A program made the translations under genes and the position numbers. This document shows positions 16,317-24,577 of a stretch of 41,800 bases of DNA, piece by piece (position 1 is the stretch's first letter; the number at the start of each line of letters is the position of its first letter). Origin of the DNA: a bacterium (GTDB taxonomy: Bacteria > Bacillota > Clostridia > Oscillospirales > CAG-272); NCBI GenBank assembly GCA_004558975.1, contig SFZB01000001.1, forward strand, positions 1 to 41,800, read 5' to 3'. Below the pieces are notes generated by a model. That model was not told the origin of the DNA. It made no database searches and saw only the letters and a program-made list of their open reading frames with translations.

Positions 16317-16976
16317 TCACGATTCCTTAGCGTCAGGTTCGGCATCGAGGTCGATGCCGAGGAGGTTCAAGGCGTCGAGCAGAGCATTCGAGGACATTTC
16401 GGGGAGCCCGAGCCGCGTTTCCAGCGCGCGGCGCCTGAGAGCGGAGCCCTCCCCGCCGAGGAGCCCCCTCTCGTAAAGATCGGCTTTGGTGTACGTTTTT
16501 CGGGGCGGCGTATCCCTCCGCGTACCGTCGCTTTCCCCCGTGCCCCCCGCCGTCGTCCCGGACGTGTCGGCGGTGTTCGAGCCGTCGGTATTGCCGCCGA
16601 CGGCATAGGGGGCGAAGAGCGCGCGGAGCGTGTCCGCGTCGATTCCCTCCACGCCGAGGAGCCCGGCGCGCGAGCGGTGCGCCTTACGGTGCTCTTTTCC
16701 CTCGACCGGGGGAATATAGAGGTGAATCACGCCGTTTCTCGGCAGAATCCCCGTGAGGTAGGAGCGGATCTGCCGCCCCCCGCCGTCGCTGTCCACGAGG
16801 ACGATGAGCCCCCGCGTCTCGGCGACGCGGCGCAGGAGCGCTTTTTTCTCCGCATTTTTGAAGATGCCGAACCCCTCGGTCGTGAAGATGGTCGCGTCGA
16901 GGAGGTTCTCGAGCATGGTCTTGTCATACCGCCCCTCCACGAGGACGGCTTGCGTCAGGCGCAGTTTTTCTCCCAT
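16317..16976 (-). CDS. rnmV: Ribonuclease M5-like TOPRIM protein (DUF4093)
   Basis: 219-residue protein. The N-terminal half is a TOPRIM domain with the catalytic Glu (VLVEGRYDK, E14) and the DxD pair (VDSDGGG, D62/D64). The C-terminal YTKADLYERGLLGG and NALLDALNLLGID segments match the DUF4093 tail of RNase M5, the enzyme that trims precursor 5S rRNA. An unusual linker of about 35 residues rich in Gly, Ser and Thr (127-160) lies between them, making it longer than the usual 180-190. Start set at ATG 16976, 4 nt after the endonuclease III stop; an upstream ATG at 17012 would overlap that gene and add 12 residues. The gene symbol is by family; the substrate is inferred. Confidence 0.8.
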   Translation of the reverse strand: MGEKLRLTQAVLVEGRYDKTMLENLLDATIFTTEGFGIFKNAEKKALLRRVAETRGLIVLVDSDGGGRQIRSYLTGILPRNGVIHLYIPPVEGKEHRKAHRSRAGLLGVEGIDADTLRALFAPYAVGGNTDGSNTADTSGTTAGGTGESDGTRRDTPPRKTYTKADLYERGLLGGEGSALRRRALETRLGLPEMSSNALLDALNLLGIDLDAEPDAKES

Positions 16977-16980
16977 GGCG

Positions 16981-17934
16981 TCACTTCCCGTTCTGCCCGT
17001 CGGGCGCCGCATTCGCGGAAGACATTCCCGATTCTGCCGCCCTTTTACCGCCCGTCGCCTTCGGCGCCCCGGCAGATGCCGCCGGTGTCACGGATTTTGC
17101 GGGTTTTCCCGTTTTGAGAGGTTTCGCGGCTCCGGCTCCGACTGTTTTGCCTGCTTTGAGCGGCTTCCCGGCTCCGGCGGTTTTTCCTGCTTTGAGAGGT
17201 TTCCCGGTTTCGACGGTCTTTCCCGCCCCCGCCGTTTCCTCCGTTTCCCTCGCGGCGGCTTTCGCCGCGGCGCGGCTCTCCCGCAAGTGCCTCTCGCAGA
17301 GTCCCCGCTCGGCGAGCGGGCACGTCGCGCACTTCGGTGCGCGCGCGGTGCAGACGTCCCTGCCGAACTGCACGATGCGGTGGCAGAAGTCGGCGGAGAT
17401 GGCGGGGTCGATGAGTCCGACGAGCGTCTTTTCGACGCGGTAGGGGTCGCGCTCGGTCTCGGGGTACATGCCGAGCCGCCCGCAGATGCGGATACAGTGG
17501 GTGTCCGTCACGACCGCGGGTGCCCCGAAGATATCCCCGAGCAGCAGGTTCGCGATCTTGCGCCCCACGCCGGGGAACCGCAGGAGTTCCTCCATGGTGC
17601 GCGGGAGCTCCCCTCCGTATTCCGAGACGAGCATGGCGGAGGCATCGCGGATGTTCTCCGCCTTGGTGTGGTACAGCCCGCAGGGCTTCACCAGCCGCTC
17701 GATCTCCGCGAGCGGTGCCGCCGCCATCGCGGCAGGGGTCGGATAGGCACGGAAGAGTTCTTCCGACACGAGATTGACGCGTGCGTCGGTGCATTGTGCC
17801 GACAGCCGCCCCATGACGAGCAGGCGCCACGGGTCGCCCGCATAGCGGAGCGCACAGGTGGCGTCGGGATAGATCTCGGTCAGCGCCCCGGCGATCGCGG
17901 CGAGGCGCTCCCGTTTTTCACGTACTGTTTTCAA
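16981..17934 (-). CDS. nth: Endonuclease III (DNA glycosylase/AP lyase) with low-complexity tail
   Basis: Base-excision repair glycosylase for oxidised pyrimidines with AP-lyase activity. With a TTG start at 17934, the helix-hairpin-helix FPGVGRKIAN carries the catalytic Lys (K126) and the TDTHC segment holds the catalytic Asp (D144), 18 residues apart as in E. coli. The iron-sulfur cysteines C195, C202, C205 and C213 are present, with a last gap of 7 instead of the classic 5. Residues about 214-317 are a repetitive Ala/Gly/Lys/Pro tail not found in typical Nth. The start is uncertain: GTG 17979 would overlap maf by 43 nt and has no binding site, while TTG 17934 lies just after the maf stop. 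Operon with U32, maf and rnmV. Confidence 0.9.
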   Translation of the reverse strand: MKTVREKRERLAAIAGALTEIYPDATCALRYAGDPWRLLVMGRLSAQCTDARVNLVSEELFRAYPTPAAMAAAPLAEIERLVKPCGLYHTKAENIRDASAMLVSEYGGELPRTMEELLRFPGVGRKIANLLLGDIFGAPAVVTDTHCIRICGRLGMYPETERDPYRVEKTLVGLIDPAISADFCHRIVQFGRDVCTARAPKCATCPLAERGLCERHLRESRAAAKAAARETEETAGAGKTVETGKPLKAGKTAGAGKPLKAGKTVGAGAAKPLKTGKPAKSVTPAASAGAPKATGGKRAAESGMSSANAAPDGQNGK

Positions 17935-17936
17935 TG

Positions 17937-18539
17937 TCAGAACACCAGGCGCGAGAGCAGCTCTTCGAGCAGTTCGCACGGGAGCCCGATCACGGTGTCC
18001 ATATGCCCGTTGACATGGGAGACGTACTTTCCCCCGATGCCCTGAATGGCATAGGCGCCCGCCTTGTCCATGGGTTCACCGGTCGCGATATAGTCCCGGA
18101 TATCCTTCGCGTCGAGCGGCAGGAAGAACACGTCCGTTGTGTCGACGGCAGACAGCATCTGCTTTCCGTAAATGACGCACACGCCGGTATGCACGTTATG
18201 GTGCCTGCCCGAGAGGAGGTTGAGCATCCGCGCCGCGTCTGCCTCGTCCTTCGGCTTGCCGAGCGGCACGCCGTCCACCTCCACGAGGGTGTCCGACGCG
18301 ATAATGACGGCTTTCTCCTCACCCGCCGCCGCCCGCGCGTCCGCCACCGCGCGCGCCTTTTTCTCGGCGATGAAGCGGACGGCTTCATGCGGGTGCATCA
18401 TGGGCGGGTAGGACTCGTCCGCGCCGGGGTTGAGGGCGGTGAAGGTCAGCCCCAACTCGCTTAGCAGAGCGCGGCGGCGCGGCGACGCCGACGCCAGAAT
18501 GACGGGTACGCCCGCCGGCAAAATCATTTGAGTCTCCAC
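17937..18539 (-). CDS. maf: Maf-family nucleoside triphosphate pyrophosphatase
   Basis: House-cleaning pyrophosphatase that hydrolyses dTTP/UTP or modified nucleotides to monophosphates. The 200-residue protein has the family blocks in order: LASASPRRRALL (about 15-26), ASDTLVEVDG with the likely catalytic Asp at D83, KPKDEADAARMLNLLSG, then HHNVHTGV and EPMDKAGAYAIQG. Which subfamily (YhdE/MafA-like or YceF-like) cannot be settled by eye. Start is GTG 18539, 8 nt after a perfect AGGAGG and 5 nt after the U32 stop. Tightly packed with nth downstream. Confidence 0.93.
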   Translation of the reverse strand: METQMILPAGVPVILASASPRRRALLSELGLTFTALNPGADESYPPMMHPHEAVRFIAEKKARAVADARAAAGEEKAVIIASDTLVEVDGVPLGKPKDEADAARMLNLLSGRHHNVHTGVCVIYGKQMLSAVDTTDVFFLPLDAKDIRDYIATGEPMDKAGAYAIQGIGGKYVSHVNGHMDTVIGLPCELLEELLSRLVF

Positions 18540-18544
18540 GGTGA

Positions 18545-20569
18545 TTACCTCCTGGTTTTCGTCGGGCGGCAGACGGCACAGCCGAGCGCCTCACCGGCGA
18601 GATAGTGGGCAAGAACCTCCCGGCACTCCGCCGGGGTCTCCGAAGTGAACAGAAAATGCTCTCCGACGCCGGGCGGGATCTGCTTCCGTCGGTCGCCGAG
18701 ATAGGTCGGCACGCTGTTGACGATCATGTTGCGGTGCGGCGGGAGCCGCAGGACGGGGAAAGCGACGCCGCGTCGGTCGACGAGCGGTTTTTTTCCGCAC
18801 GCGTCACAGCCGCCGATCGGCTTCATGTAGCACCGCTCGGTCAGCATGAGCGGCACCCGCCCGTAGGCGAAGGTCTGCCCGCCGATGTCCCGCATCCCCG
18901 CGAGCGTGAGTTCGGGCGAAAGCACCGCCGACACGACCCCGTGCCGCGCATAGTACGCGGCGGCGGTGGGGTTCAGGATATTCAGGCGGAAGTCGCCGAC
19001 GGGGATAAGCCCCGCCGCGCGGGCGAGGCGGATCTGCGCCGGGTTTCCGACCAGTGCATGGGTCGCGCCGAGACGGCGCGCCGCCTCAAGGTGTTGCCGT
19101 ATTTCCGGCTCCTCTCCGTCAAAAATAACCGGCGGGAGCCACACGCCGCGCGGCGGATTTCCGGTTTTGTCGAAACGCCACAGCGGAAGAAAAACAAGAG
19201 AAAAAAAGTCGGGATATACGGCTTGTACGGCTTCGTACTGCCCGGGGTCGCAGAAGAGCGCCGTGCGCCCGAGCGGCGTAAACGGCGGGGCGATGGCGAG
19301 GGGCGGCGGCGGAGCCTTGCATTCCCGCGTCGTGTCGAGCAGGCGCGCGACCGCGTCGCGCCGCAGCGCGTTGAGCGCGGCGGGCGAGAGGTTCAGCCCC
19401 TCCCCGAGCATGAACGTCATATCCCGCGGCGCGAGCGAAAACGGCGTGCTCCCGAGCTTCGAGAGCCGCTCGCACACGCCTGCCGCCGTCAGCGGCGCAC
19501 TTCTCGCCGGGGCGGGGATCTCCCCGAGAACCTCGGCGACCTTGCCGCCCGGTGCGCGGAGCGTGAGGCGGGCGGGGACCCCCGCCAGAATCGTCACCTC
19601 CGCCGTGAGCGGTATCTTCGGGAGCGTCGGGCGGGCGGTGTCCGCCCCCGCCGCGCGGCTTTCCTCTTTGTCGCGCTCGCTCCGCACGCCGGTCATTCCG
19701 GCGTCGAGCCTGCCGGTGAAATACCCGTCCGTAAAGCCGGAACGGGAGAAGACCCGTTCGAGTTCGCGCATCTCGCCCGGCGTGGCATTCCGCCCCTCGT
19801 CGAGCAGGCGGCGATAGATGGCGGTCACGCGCCCGACGTAGTCGGCGCTCTTCATGCGCCCCTCAATCTTGAGAGTCGAGACGCCCGAGGCGATCAGTTC
19901 CGGGATATGACCCGCGAGCGACAGGTCTTTCAGGCTGAGCAGGTACTTCCCGCCGTTATACGGCAGGCGGCAGGGTTGCGCGCACGCGCCGCGGTTGCCG
20001 CTCCGCCCCCCGACCTGCGAGGAAAAGAGACATTGCCCCGAGTGTGAGACGCAGAGTGCCCCGTGCAGGAAGATTTCGACCGTCTCGGGCGCCCCCGCGA
20101 CCAGTCGCTCGATTTCCTTTTGCGGCAGTTCCCGTGCCGCCACGACCTGTGTGAAGCCGAGGTCGGCGACCTCTTCGGCGCCGGCGGTGCTGTGCAGAGA
20201 CAGCTGCGTCGACGCATGGAGTTCCAGCCCCGGCAGATGCCGATGCAGGTGATCGGCGAGACCGACGTCCGCGACGATCACGGCGTCCACTCCCATGCGG
20301 AAGAGCCGCGCGGCGTAGTCTGTCGCCGCCGCGAGTTCCGGCGCGTACAGGAGGGTGTTCAGCGTCACATAGACGCGTACCCCCCGCGCATGGGCAAGTG
20401 CCACGCACCGCGCGAGCGTTTCGTCATCGAAGTTCTCGGCATAGGCGCGGGCATTGAATGCCTGCCCCCCGAGGTACACGGCGTCTGCCCCGGCGGCGAG
20501 CGCGGCGAGGAAAGCGTCCTCGCCCCCGGCGGGCGCGAGCAGTTCCGGCAGTTCTCCGTGTCGTCTCAT
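18545..20569 (-). CDS. Peptidase U32 family protein (RlhA/TrhP-type)
   Basis: 674-residue U32 protein. Residues 165-183 fit the U32 signature exactly (E-x-F-x2-G-A-L-C then G-x-C), and cysteines C173, C180, C196 and C200 form the expected iron-sulfur site. An N-terminal TIM-barrel half begins ELLAPAGGEDAFLAAL, and the C-terminal half resembles the DUF3656-containing long members, with a further Cys pair near the end (GCAVC). Once called collagenases, several U32 members are now known as RNA hydroxylases acting on tRNA or 23S rRNA; which activity applies here cannot be told. First gene of the operon, ATG with GAGGAGG 7 nt upstream, promoter at 20609-20637. Confidence 0.88.
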   Translation of the reverse strand: MRRHGELPELLAPAGGEDAFLAALAAGADAVYLGGQAFNARAYAENFDDETLARCVALAHARGVRVYVTLNTLLYAPELAAATDYAARLFRMGVDAVIVADVGLADHLHRHLPGLELHASTQLSLHSTAGAEEVADLGFTQVVAARELPQKEIERLVAGAPETVEIFLHGALCVSHSGQCLFSSQVGGRSGNRGACAQPCRLPYNGGKYLLSLKDLSLAGHIPELIASGVSTLKIEGRMKSADYVGRVTAIYRRLLDEGRNATPGEMRELERVFSRSGFTDGYFTGRLDAGMTGVRSERDKEESRAAGADTARPTLPKIPLTAEVTILAGVPARLTLRAPGGKVAEVLGEIPAPARSAPLTAAGVCERLSKLGSTPFSLAPRDMTFMLGEGLNLSPAALNALRRDAVARLLDTTRECKAPPPPLAIAPPFTPLGRTALFCDPGQYEAVQAVYPDFFSLVFLPLWRFDKTGNPPRGVWLPPVIFDGEEPEIRQHLEAARRLGATHALVGNPAQIRLARAAGLIPVGDFRLNILNPTAAAYYARHGVVSAVLSPELTLAGMRDIGGQTFAYGRVPLMLTERCYMKPIGGCDACGKKPLVDRRGVAFPVLRLPPHRNMIVNSVPTYLGDRRKQIPPGVGEHFLFTSETPAECREVLAHYLAGEALGCAVCRPTKTRR

Positions 20570-20608
20570 CTCCGCACCTCCTCGCCGTCCCGGATTTGCT
20601 TTGTTTCT

Positions 20609-20637
20609 ATTTTAATACATTTCCCCCCGCTTGGCAA
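20609..20637 (-). promoter_or_regulatory. SigA-type promoter for the U32-maf-nth-rnmV operon
   Basis: Minus strand: -35 TTGCCA (20632-20637), 17-bp spacer, -10 TAAAAT (20609-20614). The predicted start is about 35 nt before the U32 ATG. Confidence 0.7.
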
Positions 20638-20639
20638 GA

Positions 20640-20740
20640 GGGAACCGTTTCCCACGGCGGGAAAAAGCGTTTCTCGCAGCAGGAGGAAAGCGTTCCTCGC
20701 GACAGGAGGGAAAAACATTCCTCGCGCAAAGAGGAACCAT
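20640..20740. repeat. Cluster of short GGAA/TTCC hairpins
   Basis: Four small inverted repeats follow each other at roughly 20-25 bp spacing, for example GGGAACCGTTTCCC (20640-20653), GAGGAAAGCGTTCCTC (20683-20698) and a related 18-mer at 20706-20723. They begin directly upstream of the U32 operon promoter. No gene is visible. Function unknown. Confidence 0.55.
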
Positions 20741-20746
20741 GCCCCG

Positions 20747-20806
20747 CCGCCCCCTCGTCTTTCTCACCGCCCCCTCGTCTTTCTCACCGCCCCCTCGTCT
20801 TTCTCA
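20747..20806. repeat. Three perfect tandem copies of a 20-bp unit
   Basis: The unit CCGCCCCCTCGTCTTTCTCA occurs at 20747-20766, 20767-20786 and 20787-20806, followed by the start of a fourth. There are no spacers, so this is a simple minisatellite and not a CRISPR. It sits in a non-coding gap between the U32 promoter and the end of the CvpA-like gene. Confidence 0.9.
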
Positions 20807-20920
20807 CCGCCCCGCGCGTTTTCCGCGCCGCTCTGTTTTCCCCACGTCGTTTCCCGAATCGCTTTGCGTCCCACGCCGTTTTTCCTCAGAGAGCCTCTCG
20901 GGAGCATCAAAAGAGAAATC

Positions 20921-20950
20921 GAACCGGGGCGCCGCCCGGCGCCCCGGTTC
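20921..20950 (-). terminator. Terminator downstream of the CvpA-like gene
   Basis: Arms 20921-20933 and 20938-20950 form a perfect 13-bp stem with a 4-nt loop. The minus-strand exit is GATTTCTCTTTT, the plus-strand exit CGTTATTTCG; the minus direction serves the gene ending at 21101. The remaining 20951-21100 shows nothing recognisable. Confidence 0.7.
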
Positions 20951-21100
20951 CGTTATTTCGATTCCGTAAATCTGATTTTCTTCTTCGGGTGCCACTGCGC
21001 CCCCCTTGTCGGGGCGTTGTTCCCCCCTTTTGGCGCCGCTGTTTCCCCTTTTCGAGGCACGGCTTGCCTTCGTCTTTGGGTTCGGGTCGCCCCGCGTCCG

Positions 21101-22747
21101 TTACTCCGCCGGGGTCGTCTCGTCGCCCGCGGCGGACGACGACTTCGCGACAATCATGTTGCGGAGCGCTTCAAGCGTCGCGCGCTCCTCGTCGGTCAGC
21201 GGATTTTTCGTATCGGCAAGACGCTCGTCGATCGCGGTGTCCATTTCCGCTTTCTGCTTGGTCGTCACCGTCAGGGTTATTCCCGGCTCTCCCGTCTCCC
21301 CGTCGGTCTTGCCCTTCTCGGACACAACCTGCTGAATGGTTTTTGAAGCGAGAATATCGTCGATGAGCCCCTCGGACGTGATCTCGTCCCGGCGCCCCTT
21401 GGTGGTATAGGAAATGAGGTTGTTGATGGCGGCGGCTTCCTTCTTCCGCTCCTCTTCGTCCATCACCGCGATGCTTTCGAGCGAGTCGGACACAATCCCG
21501 GCGATGGTGGCGGTGTTCTCTTCCCCGACTTGGTTCTTCAGATTGTCATTGTTCTCGATCGTGGTCGTGAGCGCCGAGGACACCAGTTGCGCCGAGCCGG
21601 GCGTGAGCGAAATCAGAATCTGCTCCATATCGCCCAGCAGTTCGTCCTGCGTGACTTTATCGTCCGACGTGGTTCGCGAGACCTTGTGCAGATACACATA
21701 TGTCTCGAAGATTGTCTCGATACTGTCCGTGAGGTCGACGAGGTCGGTGCAGACCGTCTCGGGCGTCGTGTGCGCGAGCCGATCGAGCGGTGCGTCGAGC
21801 GCCGTCTCATACCCCTCGGGCAGTTGTTCCTTGATGTTGACGGAGAGCACCGTCTCGCCGTCCTTCCACTTCCCGGCGGCGAACGACAGGATCTCCGCCA
21901 AAATGGTTTTCATGTTCTCGTCGTCCTCGACGGCACCGATAAGCCCGACGCGGATGGCGGCGAGGTCGGTCGTCTTGTTCTCGTCGAAGATGGCGTTGAA
22001 ATCAATCAGAGACACATCATAGATCGCACCGTACAGCCGCAGGAGCGCGTCGCACTCCCGGTCGAGATCCAGCCCGCTCGCGCCGGCGGAGAGATGCGAG
22101 AAGAGGAAATCGCCCCCGAGGCGCCGGATGGCGGCGACCGCCTTGTTGTTCGCCCCGGCGGAGAGTTCACCGTCGAGTTCCGGCGGGAGTGTCTCGTTTA
22201 CGAACACCTCTGCCTCCACCACCTTCGGATAACTGTCGGCGGCGAAGCGCAGATAGCCCGCATAGGGCATCAGCAGGCTGATGACAATCAGCGCACAGCC
22301 GACGACGGAGACGACGACGCCCGTCACGCGGGAGAGCGCGTCGATCGGCTTTTTCTTCTTGGACGGCAGGAACATACAGAGCGCCGCATACAGAATCCAG
22401 AGGAGCGCACGCAGGAGCATGAACAGGATGCTGTACAGGAGCGGCGCAAGGAGCGCCGTCAGAATGGACAGAATATATTTTACGAGCGTCTCGGACGCGT
22501 GTACGAGTTCCGCGATGGAGGCGGCTTTTGCGTCAACCAAGGCGGTCAGTTTTTCATGGATTGTGTCCCCGAACACCGCGATGAGGCGCACGGATACGAA
22601 ATAGGCAATCACGGCGGCGACGGCAAGCGAAACAAGGCGGAACAGCGAGCGCGCGAAGCCGCGTTTCAGCCCCCAGATCACCCCGATGATGAGATACAGC
22701 AGCGCCACCGCCGAAACGGCAATGGTGCAGATCAGACTTATATTCAC
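21101..22747 (-). CDS. Extended CvpA-family membrane protein
   Basis: 548 residues. The N-terminal 180 are CvpA-like: four membrane helices with the typical GLKRGFARSLFRL motif after the first (25-37). CvpA proteins (about 160-190 residues) are linked to colicin V export, biofilm and envelope stress. Here an additional acidic domain of about 360 residues follows the fourth helix, with no recognised motif, predicted helical and probably extracytoplasmic, ending in a Ser/Ala/Glu-rich tail. Start GTG 22747 is preceded by GGGAGG at 6 nt; a start at 22846 would read through the -35 element of the promoter at 22817-22846. Monocistronic. Function of the extension unknown. Confidence 0.72.
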   Translation of the reverse strand: MNISLICTIAVSAVALLYLIIGVIWGLKRGFARSLFRLVSLAVAAVIAYFVSVRLIAVFGDTIHEKLTALVDAKAASIAELVHASETLVKYILSILTALLAPLLYSILFMLLRALLWILYAALCMFLPSKKKKPIDALSRVTGVVVSVVGCALIVISLLMPYAGYLRFAADSYPKVVEAEVFVNETLPPELDGELSAGANNKAVAAIRRLGGDFLFSHLSAGASGLDLDRECDALLRLYGAIYDVSLIDFNAIFDENKTTDLAAIRVGLIGAVEDDENMKTILAEILSFAAGKWKDGETVLSVNIKEQLPEGYETALDAPLDRLAHTTPETVCTDLVDLTDSIETIFETYVYLHKVSRTTSDDKVTQDELLGDMEQILISLTPGSAQLVSSALTTTIENNDNLKNQVGEENTATIAGIVSDSLESIAVMDEEERKKEAAAINNLISYTTKGRRDEITSEGLIDDILASKTIQQVVSEKGKTDGETGEPGITLTVTTKQKAEMDTAIDERLADTKNPLTDEERATLEALRNMIVAKSSSAAGDETTPAE

Positions 22748-22816
22748 GGTTATCCTCCCGGGCGCCGCCGTGGGGAGGCAGGCGCCATCGCAAATGCAAG
22801 CAGATATTTCTGTTTT

Positions 22817-22846
22817 ATTGTACCATGTTTTCACCGAAATTGTCAA
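22817..22846 (-). promoter_or_regulatory. SigA-type promoter for the CvpA-like gene
   Basis: Minus strand: -35 TTGACA (22841-22846), 18-bp spacer, -10 TACAAT (22817-22822). It is back to back with the polysaccharide-operon promoter; the two -35 boxes are 34 bp apart. Confidence 0.78.
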
Positions 22847-22880
22847 TCATTTCATCCCCCCCTCCCAAGAAGTCTCTTCA

Positions 22881-22909
22881 TTGACAAAAATCGCCTCCTG
22901 TGCTATGAT
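22881..22909 (+). promoter_or_regulatory. SigA-type promoter for the plus-strand polysaccharide operon
   Basis: -35 TTGACA (22881-22886), 17-bp spacer, -10 TATGAT (22904-22909). A perfect 10-bp palindrome GTGTGCACAC lies at 22917-22926, at the expected start point. The leader to rmlD is about 175 nt, and I recognise no riboswitch in it. Confidence 0.82.
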
Positions 22910-23091
22910 AGATAAGGTGTGCACACAGCGTCCCGGGCGGAGCCCGTCGCGTGCGCGCGTAAACGCTTATAAAATACGGGATTCGGCGTATAGTAATCTT
23001 ATTCCCCGGCGCTTCACGCAAGCGTCGGTACACGCCCGCCGCCGAGATGACCGGCAGAGGGGCAACCGCCTGATCTTAAGAGGATTCTGAC

Positions 23092-23961
23092 ATGAAAATA
23101 CTTGTTACCGGTGTCAACGGGCAACTCGGGCACGACCTTGTCGAGTGCCTCGGTGCGCGCGGGCATGAAGCCGTCGGCGTGGATATCGCCGACATGGACA
23201 TTACGGACGGGGCGTCCGTCGACCGCGTTCTTTCCTCCGTGCGCCCGGACGCCGTCATTCACTGCGCCGCCTGGACGGCGGTAGACGCCGCGGAGGACGC
23301 GGAAAACCTCGAAAAAGTGCGCCGCGTCAACGCCGGCGGTACCGCGCACATCGCCGAAGCGTGCGAAAAACTCGGATGCAAACTCATGTATATCTCGACC
23401 GACTATGTGTTTGACGGCGGCGGGGTGCGCCCGTGGGAGCCGGACGACGCACGGCACCCGCTCAACGTGTACGGCGAGACAAAGTACGAGGGAGAGCTCG
23501 CGGTCGAGCGGCTCGAAAAGCACTTTATCGTGCGCATCGCGTGGGTCTTCGGCGTGAACGGCGGCAACTTCGTCAAAACCATGCTGAACAAAGGAAAGAC
23601 GGTCAAGGCGCTGCGCGTCGTCTCCGATCAGGTGGGCAGCCCGACCTACACGCGGGATCTTTCCCGCCTGCTCGCGGACATGATCGTCACGGACAAATAC
23701 GGCACCTACCACGCGACGAACGAGGGCTTCTGCTCCTGGTACGACTTCGCGTGCGAGATCTTCCGTCAGGCGGCGGAGCGCGACCCCGCGACCTACGCGG
23801 ACGTGACGGTCGCCCCGGTGGACAGCAGCGCGTACCCCGCCAAGGCGAAGCGCCCGACCAACAGCCGCATGAGCAAGGAAAAACTCACCGAAATGGGATT
23901 TACAAAACTGCCGACGTGGCAGGATGCCCTCTCGCGGTATCTCACCGAGCTGGGCATGTAA
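23092..23961 (+). CDS. rmlD: dTDP-4-dehydrorhamnose reductase
   Basis: Last step of dTDP-L-rhamnose synthesis: NAD(P)H reduction of dTDP-4-dehydro-L-rhamnose. The 289-residue SDR-fold protein shows the nucleotide-binding GVNGQLG (7-13), STDYVFDG (102-109) and the catalytic YxxxK pair Y127/K131. It begins with MKILVTG, preceded by AGAGGA 8 nt upstream. First gene of a seven-gene plus-strand unit; rmlC follows after 9 nt. The other two pathway enzymes, RmlA and RmlB, are on the opposite strand of the same locus, so the pathway is complete. Confidence 0.95.
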   Translation: MKILVTGVNGQLGHDLVECLGARGHEAVGVDIADMDITDGASVDRVLSSVRPDAVIHCAAWTAVDAAEDAENLEKVRRVNAGGTAHIAEACEKLGCKLMYISTDYVFDGGGVRPWEPDDARHPLNVYGETKYEGELAVERLEKHFIVRIAWVFGVNGGNFVKTMLNKGKTVKALRVVSDQVGSPTYTRDLSRLLADMIVTDKYGTYHATNEGFCSWYDFACEIFRQAAERDPATYADVTVAPVDSSAYPAKAKRPTNSRMSKEKLTEMGFTKLPTWQDALSRYLTELGM

Positions 23962-23970
23962 GGAGAAAAC

Positions 23971-24576
23971 ATGGGACAGATCAAAGTGACAAAGGCTCCG
24001 ATCGAGGGGCTTTACATCATCGAACCGACGGTCCACGGCGACAGCCGCGGCTACTTCACCGAGACCTACAACCGACGCGATATGGAAGAGGCGGGACTGA
24101 CGATGGAATTTGTGCAGGACAATCAGTCCATGAGCACGAAGGGCGTCCTCCGCGGGCTCCATTTCCAGAAGCAGTATCCGCAGGGCAAACTCGTGCGCGT
24201 CATCCGCGGCAGCGTATTTGACGTCGCGGTGGATCTCCGCGCCCACTCGGAGACTTACGGCAAATGGTTCGGGGTCGAACTGACGGCGGAGAACAAGAAA
24301 CAGTTTTACATCTCCGAGGGCTTTGCGCACGGGTTCCTCGTGCTGTCCGACGAGGCGGAATTCTGCTATAAGGTCACGGACTTCTATCACCCCGGCGACG
24401 AGGGCGGGCTCGCGTGGAACGACCCGACCATCGGCATCGAGTGGCCCGGGCTCATCGGTACCTACCCCGGCTCGGCGGACCCCTCCGGCTACACGCTCGC
24501 GGACGGGACCCCGCTCAATCTGAGCGATAAAGACTGCCGTTGGCTCCCCCTCGGCGAGACTTTCTCTTTTGACTGA
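23971..24576 (+). CDS. rmlC: dTDP-4-dehydrorhamnose 3,5-epimerase
   Basis: Epimerises dTDP-4-dehydro-6-deoxy-glucose to the L-rhamno form, the step before RmlD. The 201-residue cupin protein has the family's GDSRGYFTETYN opening, the VLRGLHFQ strand with the catalytic His, the DLRAHSETYGKW segment and the FAHGFLVLSDEAEFCYKVTD core. Start ATG 23971 is preceded by AAGGAG. The downstream glycosyltransferase begins 1 nt after its stop, so the genes are coupled. Confidence 0.95.
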   Translation: MGQIKVTKAPIEGLYIIEPTVHGDSRGYFTETYNRRDMEEAGLTMEFVQDNQSMSTKGVLRGLHFQKQYPQGKLVRVIRGSVFDVAVDLRAHSETYGKWFGVELTAENKKQFYISEGFAHGFLVLSDEAEFCYKVTDFYHPGDEGGLAWNDPTIGIEWPGLIGTYPGSADPSGYTLADGTPLNLSDKDCRWLPLGETFSFD

Positions 24577-24577
24577 T

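Noticed and set aside
18605..20047. 480-codon plus-strand frame opposite the U32 gene
   Set aside because: The U32 signature and cysteines are on the minus strand; the plus frame is Arg/Gly-rich shadow sequence.
20747..20806. CRISPR array
   Set aside because: Repeats are directly abutting with no spacers; the same holds for the 47-bp units at 35540. No cas gene is in the window.
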